The notes beneath the pieces are model-generated. The model did not search any database. It saw nothing but the letters and a program-made list of their open reading frames with translations, and was not told the origin of the DNA. The position numbers and the translations under genes are program-made. This document shows positions 52,063 through 60,892 of a stretch of DNA of 64,000 nucleotides, one piece after another (the first letter of the stretch is position 1; each line of letters opens with the position of its first letter). The stretch is taken from positions 2,294,001 through 2,358,000 of the forward strand of contig NZ_LT594324.1 of NCBI RefSeq assembly GCF_900089605.1, read 5' to 3'. This DNA comes from Micromonospora narathiwatensis (GTDB lineage Bacteria; Actinomycetota; Actinomycetes; Mycobacteriales; Micromonosporaceae).

Positions 52063-52805
52063 ACGTCGAGACCACCGAGCTGACCCGGCGACTCGGCCGA
52101 ACCCAGGCGGTGGCCGGGGTGACGATGGCGACCGGACGCGGGGTGTTCGGACTGCTCGGCCCGAACGGGGCGGGCAAGACATCGCTGCTGCGGATGCTGG
52201 CCACGGTGCTGCCGCCGACCTCCGGGCGTATCCGGCTGCTCGGCCGCGATCCCGGCGACTACGGGCAGCGCAAGCAGATCCGGCGCAGGCTCGGCTACCT
52301 GCCGCAGAACCTGGGTTACTACCCGGGGTTCACGGTCGTGGAGTTCGTCGAATACTTCGCTCTGTTGAAGGAGATGCCGCCGTCGGAGGTGCACCGCGCG
52401 GTGGCGGCTGCGGTCGAGCGGGTGGGCCTGGGTGACCAGGCGAAGGCGAAGCTGCGTACCCTCTCCGGCGGGATGCTGCGCCGGGTGGGGGTCGCCCAGG
52501 CGATCGTCAACGAGCCCGAACTGCTGCTGCTGGACGAGCCGACAGCCGGACTGGATCCCGAACAGCGGGTGGCGTTCCGTGCCCTGCTGCGCGACGTCGG
52601 ACAGCGCGCCACCGTGATCGTCAGCACGCACCTGGTCGAGGACGTCGGTGCCGCCTGCACCCAGGTCGGCCTGATGGACCGCGGAAGGATCGTCTTCCGT
52701 GGCACCCCGGAGGAGTTGACCGTCCGCGCCGAGGGCACCGACGCGGCGGGAGATTCCCCGCTGGAACGCGGATACAGCGCGATCCTGGCGCAGGCACGGG
52801 CATGA
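52059..52805 (+). CDS. ABC transporter ATPase
   Basis: A 248-residue ATPase: Walker A GPNGAGKTS near residue 32, signature LSGGMLRRVGVAQA near 128, Walker B LLLLDEPTAGLD near 148, and the switch His in VSTHLVEDV near 188. AAAGGAG precedes the ATG. It pairs with the two membrane proteins that follow. The likely process is export or membrane maintenance under control of the ECF sigma factor. Confidence 0.93.
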   Translation: MNVETTELTRRLGRTQAVAGVTMATGRGVFGLLGPNGAGKTSLLRMLATVLPPTSGRIRLLGRDPGDYGQRKQIRRRLGYLPQNLGYYPGFTVVEFVEYFALLKEMPPSEVHRAVAAAVERVGLGDQAKAKLRTLSGGMLRRVGVAQAIVNEPELLLLDEPTAGLDPEQRVAFRALLRDVGQRATVIVSTHLVEDVGAACTQVGLMDRGRIVFRGTPEELTVRAEGTDAAGDSPLERGYSAILAQARA

Positions 52806-54271
52806 CCGCCGCGCACCCCGCACCGGTACCGACCCGGGCGGCGCCGGATTCGCCCCGCCGGCTCGACGCGGCCGGGCGGCTGCTGCGGCTGGAACTGCGC
52901 CGCAACGCGATGCTGTGGATGCTGCCGCTGACCGCCGCGCTGTTCTGGCTCGTCAACCACCGGCAGAGCATGGCGTACCCACCGTTGTGGAATGTCCGCG
53001 CCATGACCATGCAGACCACGGCGGTGGCGGTTCTCGCGCCGACGGTCGTCGGTGCCGCGGCCTGGACCGGGTCGCGGGAGGGCCGCCATGGCCTGGCCGA
53101 TCTGGTGGTGGGCACCGCCCGGCCCCGCTGGGCCCGTCAACTCGCCGCCTGGGCCGCCACCACGGGCTGGGCGATCGTCGCCTACCTCGGCTGCGTCGCT
53201 GCCGTGTACGGTGCCACCGCCTGGCAGGGTGCCTGGGGCGGTCCGCTGTGGTGGCCGGCGGTGGTCGGCGCGGCGAGCGTGCCGGCGTTCGCCGCGCTCG
53301 GGTTCGCTGCCGGGGCGCTGCGCCCCAGCCGGTTCACTCCGCCGCTGGTCGCGGTCGGCGCTTTCCTCGCGCTCGAACTCGGCGCACAGTTCATCCACGG
53401 GGACCGGTCGTACTGGCAGATTTCCCCGCTGGTCGCCGGTCCCTGGGAGATCGGCCCCAACGAGGGCGCCGCGATCTTCCACCCCTACCTGCCCGACCTG
53501 CCCATCGCCCAGGTGATCTTCCTCGCCGGTCTCACCGCGGCCCTGCTGGGCGTACTCGGTCTGCCCGTCGGCTCCGGTGGGCGGTGGCTGCTCCGGTGCG
53601 CCGTGGTCATCACGGCGGTGGGTCTGCTCGCGGCCGGCAGCGCCGTCGCCCTGGCCGGCACCGGCCGGCTCGGCGCGCACGGCATGATTTCCATCCCCGC
53701 CCTGCACGATCCGGCCGATGACCGTCCGATCCGCTACACCCCGGTCTGCAGCAACACTCCGATCCCGGTCTGCCTGCACCCCGCCTATTCCTTTGAACTA
53801 TCCGTGGTGGCGGACGCACTTGAACCGGTGCTCGACGAGGTGGCGGGCCTGCCCGGCGCGCCGGTTCGCATCGAACAGGTTGCCGCGAACTATGCGCAGG
53901 GAGCGGACAACACCGTCGAGGTCCGGGCGGACGTCCCTTCGTCGAGCGGCGCGACGCCGGTGCTCCATCTGCTCCTGCCCAACCAGCTACCGGGCCCCCA
54001 CCTGACCGGCCGCGAACTGGCTGCCACGGTGGCGACGCAGACCGGGCACGAGATCGTGGCGAGCGTTGTGGGCGCGGGCCGCCGCCCCACGTCCGCCCAG
54101 CAGGCGGTGACCGCGGCGATCCTGAAGACCTTCGCCACAGAGCCGGACGCGCAGATCGCCGCCGCGGCTCAGCGGTTCGCCGCGCTGCCGTCCGACGCGC
54201 GGCGCGCCTGGCTCAGGGAGCATCTGGCCGCGCTGCGGGCCGGCCACATCACCCTGGCGCAGCTGCCATGA
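52802..54271 (+). CDS. ABC-2-type permease with extracellular domain
   Basis: A 489-residue membrane protein with six to seven hydrophobic segments in residues 35-280. A soluble domain of about 200 residues follows, containing CSNTPIPVCLHPAY, whose Cys residues suggest it lies outside the cell. Translationally linked by ATGA overlaps on both sides. The outer domain could bind the transported molecule or a stress signal. No family name beyond ABC-2-like can be given. Confidence 0.75.
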   Translation: MTAAHPAPVPTRAAPDSPRRLDAAGRLLRLELRRNAMLWMLPLTAALFWLVNHRQSMAYPPLWNVRAMTMQTTAVAVLAPTVVGAAAWTGSREGRHGLADLVVGTARPRWARQLAAWAATTGWAIVAYLGCVAAVYGATAWQGAWGGPLWWPAVVGAASVPAFAALGFAAGALRPSRFTPPLVAVGAFLALELGAQFIHGDRSYWQISPLVAGPWEIGPNEGAAIFHPYLPDLPIAQVIFLAGLTAALLGVLGLPVGSGGRWLLRCAVVITAVGLLAAGSAVALAGTGRLGAHGMISIPALHDPADDRPIRYTPVCSNTPIPVCLHPAYSFELSVVADALEPVLDEVAGLPGAPVRIEQVAANYAQGADNTVEVRADVPSSSGATPVLHLLLPNQLPGPHLTGRELAATVATQTGHEIVASVVGAGRRPTSAQQAVTAAILKTFATEPDAQIAAAAQRFAALPSDARRAWLREHLAALRAGHITLAQLP

Positions 54272-54930
54272 CCGGGGACAAGGCGCGTCAGGCGACGGCC
54301 GGTGGGGTGGCTCACCTCCAGGCGCTTCGGCCGGGCCTGCGCCTGGCGCGTCTGCATCTGGCCAGCCGCCGGGTCCCGGTGGCGCTGGCCGCGGTCGCGG
54401 CCTGCGCCGTCCTGCTGCGGGTCGCGCTGCACTGGCCCTGGGACGCCTACGGCGCGCTGCAGTTGCCGCTGATCTTCGAGGCCGCGTGCGCCGCGGTCAT
54501 CGCGGTCACCACGGCAAGCCCGTTCGGTGGGCCGGAACGCGCCACCGGCCGGCGGCTGCCGTTCCTCCGGCTGGGCGCCGTCTTGGCGCTGACCACCATC
54601 GCGGCCGGTGCCCTGGCGGCCGCCGGCGTCGGTGCGCACCTGGCGGGCGGCACCCTGGAGGTGCTCCGCAACACGGCCGGGCTGACCGGCATCGGCCTGC
54701 TCTGCGCCGCCCTGCTCGGCGGGGCGCTGGCCTGGACCGGCCCGACGGTCTACCTGATAATCGCCGTGTACGCGCTGTACACGCAGTGGCACGGTCCGGC
54801 CCTGACCACGCCCTGGATCTGGCCGGCCCGACCCGGGCACGACATCGGCGCCGTACTGTGCGCCGGCCTGGTGTTCGCCGCCGGAATGTTGCTCGTCACG
54901 GTGCGCGGAGCCCGCGATCCGGTCGACTGA
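54268..54930 (+). CDS. membrane protein, last gene of the sigma-ABC operon
   Basis: A 220-residue protein with six hydrophobic segments after a short cytoplasmic start (RLHLASRRVPVALAAVA). Its size and position suit a second permease half. ATGA overlap links it to the preceding permease. The closing turn lies inside, with a short basic and acidic end. Function is inferred from context only. Confidence 0.75.
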   Translation: MTGDKARQATAGGVAHLQALRPGLRLARLHLASRRVPVALAAVAACAVLLRVALHWPWDAYGALQLPLIFEAACAAVIAVTTASPFGGPERATGRRLPFLRLGAVLALTTIAAGALAAAGVGAHLAGGTLEVLRNTAGLTGIGLLCAALLGGALAWTGPTVYLIIAVYALYTQWHGPALTTPWIWPARPGHDIGAVLCAGLVFAAGMLLVTVRGARDPVD

Positions 54931-54963
54931 GCACGTGTCGACGGGCAGCGCCCGGAACATCCC

Positions 54964-56253
54964 TCAACGAGGTTCCGCGCTGGACGGCGTTCGTGCGAGG
55001 GCCGCGGCCCGCGGTGGTTGACCTTGGTCGGCGGGTGGTTGCGGCGCGGTGGGCCGCGCTGTCTCGCCGGTGGCGAGCGCCGCTGCCGCATCCGGTCCGG
55101 CCCGGAGCCGCCCGCCGTGGACGGCGCCGACCGCGGCCACCAGACAGATCGTGGCGGCCGCCAGGAGCGTCAGCCGGTCGCCAACGTGGACGGCGGCGGA
55201 GCCGAGGGGGATCGCCAGCGCGATCGGACCGAACATCGCGGTGTTGGCGGTCCCGGCCGCGCGGCCGAGCAGCGCGGCCGGCGTGTACGTCTGCACCGCG
55301 GTCACCGCGGCGACCAGGGCCCAGGGCAGGCCGACGCCGGCGATCACCGAGGCGACCACCGATCCGGGCCACCAGGGCAGGCAGCGGAGCAGGCAGTTGA
55401 CGGCGAACAGCGCCGTGCCGGCGACGCCCATGGTGACCGGGCTCCACCTGTTGATGAGCCGCCCGACGACGAGACCGCCGACGACGGAACCGGCGCCCTG
55501 TGCGCTGAGCAACACCCCGAGGAACGTCGCCGGCAGGCCCAGCTCCGTGGCGACGATCTCGTAGTTGGCGGCGGTCGTGAACCCGGACATGGCGATCGAC
55601 ACGGCGGCGAGCCCGACGGTGACACGCGTCGCCCGCTCCGCGAGCAGGACGGCGAGCCCGGCGCGCATGCCGTGCTGGCGAGCAGCCGGTTGGCCGGGTT
55701 GCGGATGCGTCAGCCGCACGGCCGCGTACAGGACGGCGACCAGGACCGGCATCGCCGCGCTGAGCAGGGCGACCGCGTGGCCCCCGCGCCACGCGTACAG
55801 GCCCACGCCGGCCAGGGGCGCGACGAGCTTCATGCCCTCCTGCGCGCTGGAACGCCAGCCGTTGACGTCGCCGAGTTCCGTGGGGGACAACGCGGATGGC
55901 AGCAGCGCCGTCTCGCCCGCGTCGATCAGCACGTAGCTGACCCCGTACGCGCCGGACACCAGGAAGATCAGCCACGTCTGGTCGGTGTCCCGGACCGCGA
56001 GGAGGCTCAGGAGAACGGCGGACAACCCGAGGTTGACCGCCATCACCAGCGGTCGCCTCGGTGCCCGGTCGAGCAGCCCGCCCAGCCAGGGGCCGGCGAG
56101 GACCGGGGTGTAGACACAGAGCCCGGCGAGGGCCGCGAGGCTGGTGGATCCGGTGAGGTCCAGGATCCAGATCCCGGCGACCAGTGCCATGGCGCCGCTG
56201 CCGAAGCCGGACAGCAGCGAGATCGCCACGAACAGGCCGGCGTTGCGGCGCAT
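54964..56253 (-). CDS. MFS transporter (drug-efflux-like)
   Basis: A 429-residue major facilitator protein with 12 hydrophobic segments. The motif LGGLLDRAPRRPLVMAVN follows segment 2. It ends in a Pro/Ala-rich cytoplasmic tail. GGAGG precedes the ATG. It lies behind the HTH regulator gene on the same strand, with an operator-like repeat between them. The likely role is drug or metabolite efflux controlled by that regulator. Confidence 0.88.
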   Translation of the reverse strand: MRRNAGLFVAISLLSGFGSGAMALVAGIWILDLTGSTSLAALAGLCVYTPVLAGPWLGGLLDRAPRRPLVMAVNLGLSAVLLSLLAVRDTDQTWLIFLVSGAYGVSYVLIDAGETALLPSALSPTELGDVNGWRSSAQEGMKLVAPLAGVGLYAWRGGHAVALLSAAMPVLVAVLYAAVRLTHPQPGQPAARQHGMRAGLAVLLAERATRVTVGLAAVSIAMSGFTTAANYEIVATELGLPATFLGVLLSAQGAGSVVGGLVVGRLINRWSPVTMGVAGTALFAVNCLLRCLPWWPGSVVASVIAGVGLPWALVAAVTAVQTYTPAALLGRAAGTANTAMFGPIALAIPLGSAAVHVGDRLTLLAAATICLVAAVGAVHGGRLRAGPDAAAALATGETARPTAPQPPADQGQPPRAAALARTPSSAEPR

Positions 56254-56261
56254 CGATCCTC

Positions 56262-56298
56262 CAAGGTTGAGTCGAGACGGCTCAAATCCTCAACCTTG
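56262..56298. promoter_or_regulatory. inverted repeat in the MFS promoter region
   Basis: CAAGGTTGAG (56262-56271) and CTCAACCTTG (56289-56298) are perfect 10-base arms with a 17-base spacer, nine bases before the MFS ATG. A small palindrome CTCAACCTTGAG (56289-56300) lies within. It differs from the TGTCAA repeat next to it, so a second regulator could act here. Confidence 0.5.
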
Positions 56299-56326
56299 AG
56301 CAGAGGTCAGGCAATATGGTTCGGAG

Positions 56327-56347
56327 GTGTCAATGTTCTGTTGACAC
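56327..56347. promoter_or_regulatory. operator copy 1, at the regulator stop codon
   Basis: GTGTCAA-N7-TTGACAC: seven-base arms at 56327-56333 and 56341-56347. It overlaps the stop codon of the HTH regulator (56330-56332) and lies 75-95 bases before the MFS start. The same TGTCAA-N7-TTGACA pattern occurs at 56814-56832. Confidence 0.65.
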
Positions 56348-56812
56348 GAGTGCTCCCAAGTTTGTCGCGACCGCCTGCGTCGGCCCTGGCAACCGTTCGG
56401 CTCCCGCTTCGGCCAGGTCGACCGCGAGGAGCGAGGCCAGCGCGTACAGCGCGCCGGGATCGGCGTCGAGGGCCACCTCCGCGGTCGTCCGCACGAGGGC
56501 CGCACGCCGGAAGCGCGTATCCCACCGCCGGTCCGCGTCGATCCATCGCTGGAGATCGAGGACCGCACTCCGGATCGCCGCGATCCGGGTCGAGTATCCG
56601 AAATCCTGTTCCTGCCGCCGCGACCGTCGCGCGGTGGCCAGGCGCTGCCGGCGTTGCTCTGCGGCCTGCCGGCTGCCGAGGCCGAGAGCGGCAGCGATCT
56701 GAGCCCACGTCGCACCCGCGTGGCGCACCCGGTCGATCAGCGCCAACTCCCGCTCGTCCAGCCGGACGCGATCGGCGGCGATGTCGGCCAGCTGAGTCAG
56801 GTCGGGCGTCAC
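56330..56812 (-). CDS. HTH regulator of the adjacent MFS gene
   Basis: A 160-residue protein. Residues 30-60 are a sigma-region-4-like HTH (ATWAQIAAALGLGSRQAAEQ). The rest is a helical domain with RWIDADRRWDTRFRRAA near 90 that may bind a ligand. Two copies of TGTCAA-N7-TTGACA flank the gene, one at its start and one at its stop, so it probably regulates itself and the MFS gene. The GTG start is eight bases after a TTGACA half-site and has no ribosome binding site, so the true start may be a little later. Confidence 0.72.
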   Translation of the reverse strand: MTPDLTQLADIAADRVRLDERELALIDRVRHAGATWAQIAAALGLGSRQAAEQRRQRLATARRSRRQEQDFGYSTRIAAIRSAVLDLQRWIDADRRWDTRFRRAALVRTTAEVALDADPGALYALASLLAVDLAEAGAERLPGPTQAVATNLGALVSTEH

Positions 56813-56813
56813 A

Positions 56814-56832
56814 TGTCAACGCTACATTGACA
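56814..56832. promoter_or_regulatory. operator copy 2, at the regulator start
   Basis: TGTCAA (56814-56819), seven bases, TTGACA (56827-56832). It lies two bases from the regulator start codon, in a position to block its own transcription. The spacing and arms equal those of the copy at 56327-56347. Confidence 0.65.
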
Positions 56833-56900
56833 GCGGAGGGCGAAGGCCGCCCGGTTGGCGGGCGGCACGCCACGGACGGCGATCCTGCCGGAGGCAGGGC

Positions 56901-57341
56901 TCAAAGCATCTGGAGATACTCGCCGTAACCCTCACGTTCGAGATCGTCACGAGGGACGAACCGAAGTGCGGCGGAATTCATGCAGTAGCGCAACCCGCCG
57001 GCTTCCACGGGACCGTCGTCGAACACATGACCGAGGTGGCTGTCCCCGTGTGCGGACCGGACCTCGGTACGGGTCATGCCGAGACTGGACTCCTGACGTT
57101 CGACCACGTTCTGCGGTTCGATCGGCCTGGTGAAGCTCGGCCAGCCGGTCCCGCTGTCGAACTTGTTGGTGGAGGCGAACAGGGGTTCACCGGACACGAC
57201 GTCGACGTAGATGCCCGGCTCCTTGTTGTCCCAGTACGCGTTGTCGAAGGCTGGTTCCGTCCCCGCCTCCTGAGTCACTCGATACTGGTCCGGCGACAGC
57301 CGGGAGATCGCCTCAGGGGTCTTGCGATACGGGTGTGACAC
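56901..57341 (-). CDS. msrB: peptide-methionine (R)-S-oxide reductase
   Basis: A 146-residue MsrB. GTGWPSF near residue 65 and [13 protein letters not shown] near 118 hold the active site; the Cys of RYCMN reduces methionine R-sulfoxide. The two CxxC zinc sites found in many MsrB proteins are absent, as is the usual recycling Cys (the position is Thr in [10 protein letters not shown]), so a thioredoxin-independent or different reductant is likely. GGAGGAG precedes the GTG start. Confidence 0.93.
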   Translation of the reverse strand: MSHPYRKTPEAISRLSPDQYRVTQEAGTEPAFDNAYWDNKEPGIYVDVVSGEPLFASTNKFDSGTGWPSFTRPIEPQNVVERQESSLGMTRTEVRSAHGDSHLGHVFDDGPVEAGGLRYCMNSAALRFVPRDDLEREGYGEYLQML

Positions 57342-57498
57342 CGGTTGCTCCTCCCGGACGGGTCGTAGACAGGAGAGGCTCGGCTCAAGCCGACCACCGC
57401 ACGCGTACCCCGCCTGCCCGTGACTAGTCGCGGCCTCGGCGATGGGTGGTGCCGGACGGGACGGCCCGGCGCGCGCGAAACGCTCGGCACGGCGGCGG

Positions 57499-58107
57499 TC
57501 AGCCGGCCAGCCAGAGCGAGGCCCGCTTGATGTACACGACCTGTGCGGCGAACGCGACCAGGGCCACCGCCACCCCGAGTCCGATCGCCAGCGCGGTGCC
57601 TGCGCCCGACACCCCGGTCAGCAGGGCCGCGCACACGCCGATCAGCAGTGCGTTCACCGCGCCGACCATCGCCGCCGTGGTCAGCAGCAACTGCCACCGA
57701 TTGGGCTTGGTGGCCACCGCTGCCGAGATCGCCCGGACGTCGCCACCGCCGGTCACCGCGTCGGCGAAGAAATCGTGCTCGCCGGCCAATCGCTGGTGGT
57801 AGTACGCACGGATGCGCTGGATGCGCTTGAGGTCCAGCGAGTTCTCCACCATGTTCTGCACCAGCCGGCCGAAGGTGAGCAGCCCGGTGATCACCAGGGT
57901 CGGCAGCACCGCGCCCAGGTACGGCTTGGTCAGGTGCCCGCTGCTGGAGACGAAGCCCAGCCCGATCAGCGAGGCGGAGAGCAGCGACAGGAACACGGTC
58001 GCCCGCCCGACGGACTCGGTGATCGTGGCGCTGCGGGAGGTCTGGAGCACGAAATGCTCGGTGGTCAGGGCGCTCAGCAGCCCCTGTTCGCGCGCGTCGT
58101 CGTCCAT
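57499..58107 (-). CDS. four-segment membrane protein
   Basis: A 202-residue protein. A short cytoplasmic start is followed by hydrophobic pairs near 35-80 and 140-190, with a soluble loop between containing [20 protein letters not shown]. The pattern resembles small RipA-like or YfhO-type membrane proteins, but I recognise no family. GGGGGGGG precedes the ATG at 58107. It lies beside the nuclease/immunity pair, with no clear link. Confidence 0.7.
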   Translation of the reverse strand: MDDDAREQGLLSALTTEHFVLQTSRSATITESVGRATVFLSLLSASLIGLGFVSSSGHLTKPYLGAVLPTLVITGLLTFGRLVQNMVENSLDLKRIQRIRAYYHQRLAGEHDFFADAVTGGGDVRAISAAVATKPNRWQLLLTTAAMVGAVNALLIGVCAALLTGVSGAGTALAIGLGVAVALVAFAAQVVYIKRASLWLAG

Positions 58108-58178
58108 GCCGCCCCCCCCAACGGTGCTGGATACGGCCAGGATACGAAGGTCAGAGCGCCCCGTGGTCCGGTACGGAG

Positions 58179-58859
58179 TTAGCCGAGACGCCGGGTGAGC
58201 AGCCGGTCCAGGGCGGGACCGTACGGGGTCGGGTCGATGTCGCCCTCGAACACGACGGCCAGCTCGTCGACGTCGAGGTCGGGGGACACGCAGTAGTCGA
58301 CCATGCCGCCGTTGGAGGTGACCAGCAGCAACCGCGTCGAGGCGATCTCCTGCTCCTCGTCCCAGTCCGCGAGGCCGTCGGGCTCGCCGGCCTGCTCGGC
58401 GATGGTCCGCATGTGCCTCGGGTGCATCGGCCCGAACGCGGTGCGCCCGCCCGAGGTGAAGCCGGCGTGGACCTGCCGCAGGAACGCCCGCAGCGGCTCG
58501 GGGAATTGCTCCCAGAACGGCGGCTCCACGAAGCTGGCCGGGTCGAAACCGATCCAGGACAGCAGCCGGCCGTCGGAGTCTGTGGCCAGGTAGAGCAGGG
58601 CGGGCTCGTCGTCGGCGAGGTACGCCCGGACGTCGGCGAAGCGGGTCCGCAACGCCACCGCGAACTCCGGCAGCGCCGCGAGAAGCGGCTCGTTCCACAG
58701 CGCCAGCGCCGCCGCGAGCCGGGCCCGCGGGTCGGTCGCCGTCGCGATCGGCTGCCACTGGTACGGCAGGCGCCGCGCCTCGGCCGAGCCCGGTTCGACG
58801 AGCACCAGGTCCAGGCCCGGCAGGGTGTCCGCGACGGCGGCGAGATCAACCTGCGACAC
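58179..58859 (-). CDS. putative immunity protein (SUKH/SMI1-KNR4-like)
   Basis: A 226-residue soluble acidic protein. The pattern LLYLATDSDGRLLSWIGFD near 88 and the YCVSPDLDVDELAVVF segment near 188 fit SMI1/KNR4-type immunity folds only loosely. It starts 12 bases after the nuclease stop, with GGAGA between, so the pair is translationally linked. In toxin-immunity loci the immunity gene follows its toxin in this way. The role is inferred from position and loose pattern. Confidence 0.55.
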   Translation of the reverse strand: MSQVDLAAVADTLPGLDLVLVEPGSAEARRLPYQWQPIATATDPRARLAAALALWNEPLLAALPEFAVALRTRFADVRAYLADDEPALLYLATDSDGRLLSWIGFDPASFVEPPFWEQFPEPLRAFLRQVHAGFTSGGRTAFGPMHPRHMRTIAEQAGEPDGLADWDEEQEIASTRLLLVTSNGGMVDYCVSPDLDVDELAVVFEGDIDPTPYGPALDRLLTRRLG

Positions 58860-58871
58860 CGTGTTCTCCTG

Positions 58872-59762
58872 TCAACCCTGGCTGCGCAGCAGCTGGCCGA
58901 TCGTATCCCGGAGCTGCTTGCGTACCGCGGACTCCAGCTGGAGCTGGCTCGCCTGCCATTGCGGGTCCACCCCGCTCATGCCGGCGACGCTACGTGAGGA
59001 CTTCGACAGGTTCGACTTGTACGACAGCCATTGCAGGTTCACCCGCGCGTTGACCACCTGGTACATGTTCTGCGGGCTGAGCCGCAGGAAGCCGGGCATG
59101 TGAATGATCTCCGCCAGCGGGATGATGTGGTCCGGTGACACCGCCGACAGGCCGTTCGTGTTCGGGCCGCCGATGGTGTGCCCGGAGGACGCCGGATACG
59201 CCGGATCACGGGCGCCGATCGGCGGGCGGGGCTGGCCGCGCAGGCTCACGTTGCGGAAGTCCGGTGGGCTGAGATCGCGAAGCACGCGGTAGAGCGGGCG
59301 GACCGCCGAACTCGGCGGGACGCGCCAGTGCTTGCCCGGCGCCGGTGGGGCCGGTGGCTGCCAGCCGGCGGGCACCTGCTTGGTGGCGTCCCCGATCGCC
59401 TTGAGATCGGCGGGCCTCGGTCGGGTGAGCTCCGGTGAGCCGGCGGCGGTGTCCTCAAGCGTCTTCATCGCCTCGATGCAGGCGTTGATCCGCGCCTTCG
59501 CCTTGGCGAGTTCGGCGTTGAGTTTCGCGGCCTCGGCGTTGTACGCGGCGTAGGCGCCCTGCTGCCGCGGCAGGGTGAACAGGTGCGGCTTCGCGTTGTG
59601 CGCCTTGATCTTCGCGTCGACCCCCAGCAACGCGGCGAGCGGCTCCGCGCACAGGTCGGCCGGGGCCGCGGACGCCGGGGCGCCCGGGAGGACCAGGAAC
59701 GCGCAGGCGAGGACGAGGACGAGCAGGCGTGCGCCTCGGCGCGTTGACGCAGGTCGCAGCAT
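58872..59762 (-). CDS. secreted HNH-nuclease-like protein
   Basis: A 296-residue exported protein. Residues 1-32 are a signal peptide (LVLVLACAFLVLPG, cleavage after ASA). A coiled-coil-like helical region follows (KAHNAKPHLF; AAKLNAELAKAKARINA), then a Pro-rich linker. The C-terminal HNH-type motif has DHIIPLAEIIHM near 218, NLQWLSY near 247 and SNLSKSSRS near 255. The fold binds metal and cuts nucleic acid. GGAGGG precedes the ATG. A toxin used against neighbours is a reasonable reading. Confidence 0.78.
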   Translation of the reverse strand: MLRPASTRRGARLLVLVLACAFLVLPGAPASAAPADLCAEPLAALLGVDAKIKAHNAKPHLFTLPRQQGAYAAYNAEAAKLNAELAKAKARINACIEAMKTLEDTAAGSPELTRPRPADLKAIGDATKQVPAGWQPPAPPAPGKHWRVPPSSAVRPLYRVLRDLSPPDFRNVSLRGQPRPPIGARDPAYPASSGHTIGGPNTNGLSAVSPDHIIPLAEIIHMPGFLRLSPQNMYQVVNARVNLQWLSYKSNLSKSSRSVAGMSGVDPQWQASQLQLESAVRKQLRDTIGQLLRSQG

Positions 59763-59903
59763 CGGTTGCCGACCCTCCGTGATCGCGGTGATACGCTATC
59801 GATCCAAAACATATCGAACGACCGCCATGTTGGGAAAGTCAGCCCACAGTGGCGTCGCGACTGTTCGCGGTTGCCCGGTGGTGACATGCCAGGGGAGGCG
59901 TAG

Positions 59904-60842
59904 GTGTCACAGGAGCCGGGACAGCCCACGCCGCCGCAGTTCCCGCCACCCGACGACGCCCCATCGACGGGCGCGCAGCCGCCCGCCAGCGAGCGTCCGC
60001 CGATCCCCGAACCCCGGGACCACGAACCGCCGCAGGCCGGGGAAGCGGTCCCGCCCGGCCAACCGCTGCCATCGCCACCCGCACCGCCGCCACCGCCCCC
60101 GCCGAATGCCCCCGGCCAGCCCGTGGCACCGCCACCCCGGCAGCCCCTTCCGCCGCCACCCGGCTATCCCGTGCCGCCGCCACCGGGACATCTCATGCCA
60201 CCGCCACCCGGGCAGCCTGCGCCGGGATACTCCGGCCCGCCGGTCCAGCCCGCGCCGTGGCCGATCGCGCCGCCCGGGTACGGGCCGGGCGCGCCAGCGG
60301 GGCCCCCGGTCGGCCCGCTTGTGCCCGGAGCGCCCGGCGGGCAGCCGCCCTACCCACCCGCGCCCACCGCCGTCGGCGGCGGCAAACGGGTCTGGATCAT
60401 CGCCGCGGTGGCCGCCGGGGTGCTGCTCCTGGCCGCCTGCGGCGTCGGCGCGTACCTGGTGGTGGGTCACACCGGCGTGTCGAAACCGCCCGCCGTCACC
60501 GACGAGACCCGGATCCGCAAACTCGTCGAGGACTTCGCTGCCGCCGTCGACCGTGACGACCAGCAGGCAATCCTGAATCAGGTCTGCGCCGCCGAGGCCG
60601 AGGACATCATGGCGGACGACGACTTCGACCCCTCCCTCGCGCCGCCCGCCAACCCGCCCTCGGTCCGGCCGGTGACGGTCGCTGACATCCAGGTCAGCGG
60701 CGACACCGCCAGCGCCCGGGTCTCCCGCCCGTCGCAGCCGGACGTGACCCTGCACTTCCGCAAGGAGGGCGGCGCGTGGAAGGTCTGCGCCCCAGCGGGT
60801 GACCCCGCCGAGCCGAGCGCGAGTGCCAGCCCGACCGGCTGA
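59904..60842 (+). CDS. Pro-rich single-pass membrane protein
   Basis: A 312-residue protein. About 155 residues are Pro/Gly-rich repeats with many PPPPG units. One membrane segment follows (VWIIAAVAAGVLLLAACG near 165). The outer domain of about 100 residues is DUF4878-like (TRIRKLVEDFAAAVDRDDQQAILNQVC; VTLHFRKEGGAWKVC) with two Cys. Such proteins sit in the envelope; the function is unknown. GGGGAGG precedes the GTG. The divergent neighbour is the secreted nuclease gene. Confidence 0.8.
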   Translation: MSQEPGQPTPPQFPPPDDAPSTGAQPPASERPPIPEPRDHEPPQAGEAVPPGQPLPSPPAPPPPPPPNAPGQPVAPPPRQPLPPPPGYPVPPPPGHLMPPPPGQPAPGYSGPPVQPAPWPIAPPGYGPGAPAGPPVGPLVPGAPGGQPPYPPAPTAVGGGKRVWIIAAVAAGVLLLAACGVGAYLVVGHTGVSKPPAVTDETRIRKLVEDFAAAVDRDDQQAILNQVCAAEAEDIMADDDFDPSLAPPANPPSVRPVTVADIQVSGDTASARVSRPSQPDVTLHFRKEGGAWKVCAPAGDPAEPSASASPTG

Positions 60843-60892
60843 CAACGGGGCTCACCCGGGCCGTGGCGTTCCCGCAACGACCACGACCACGA

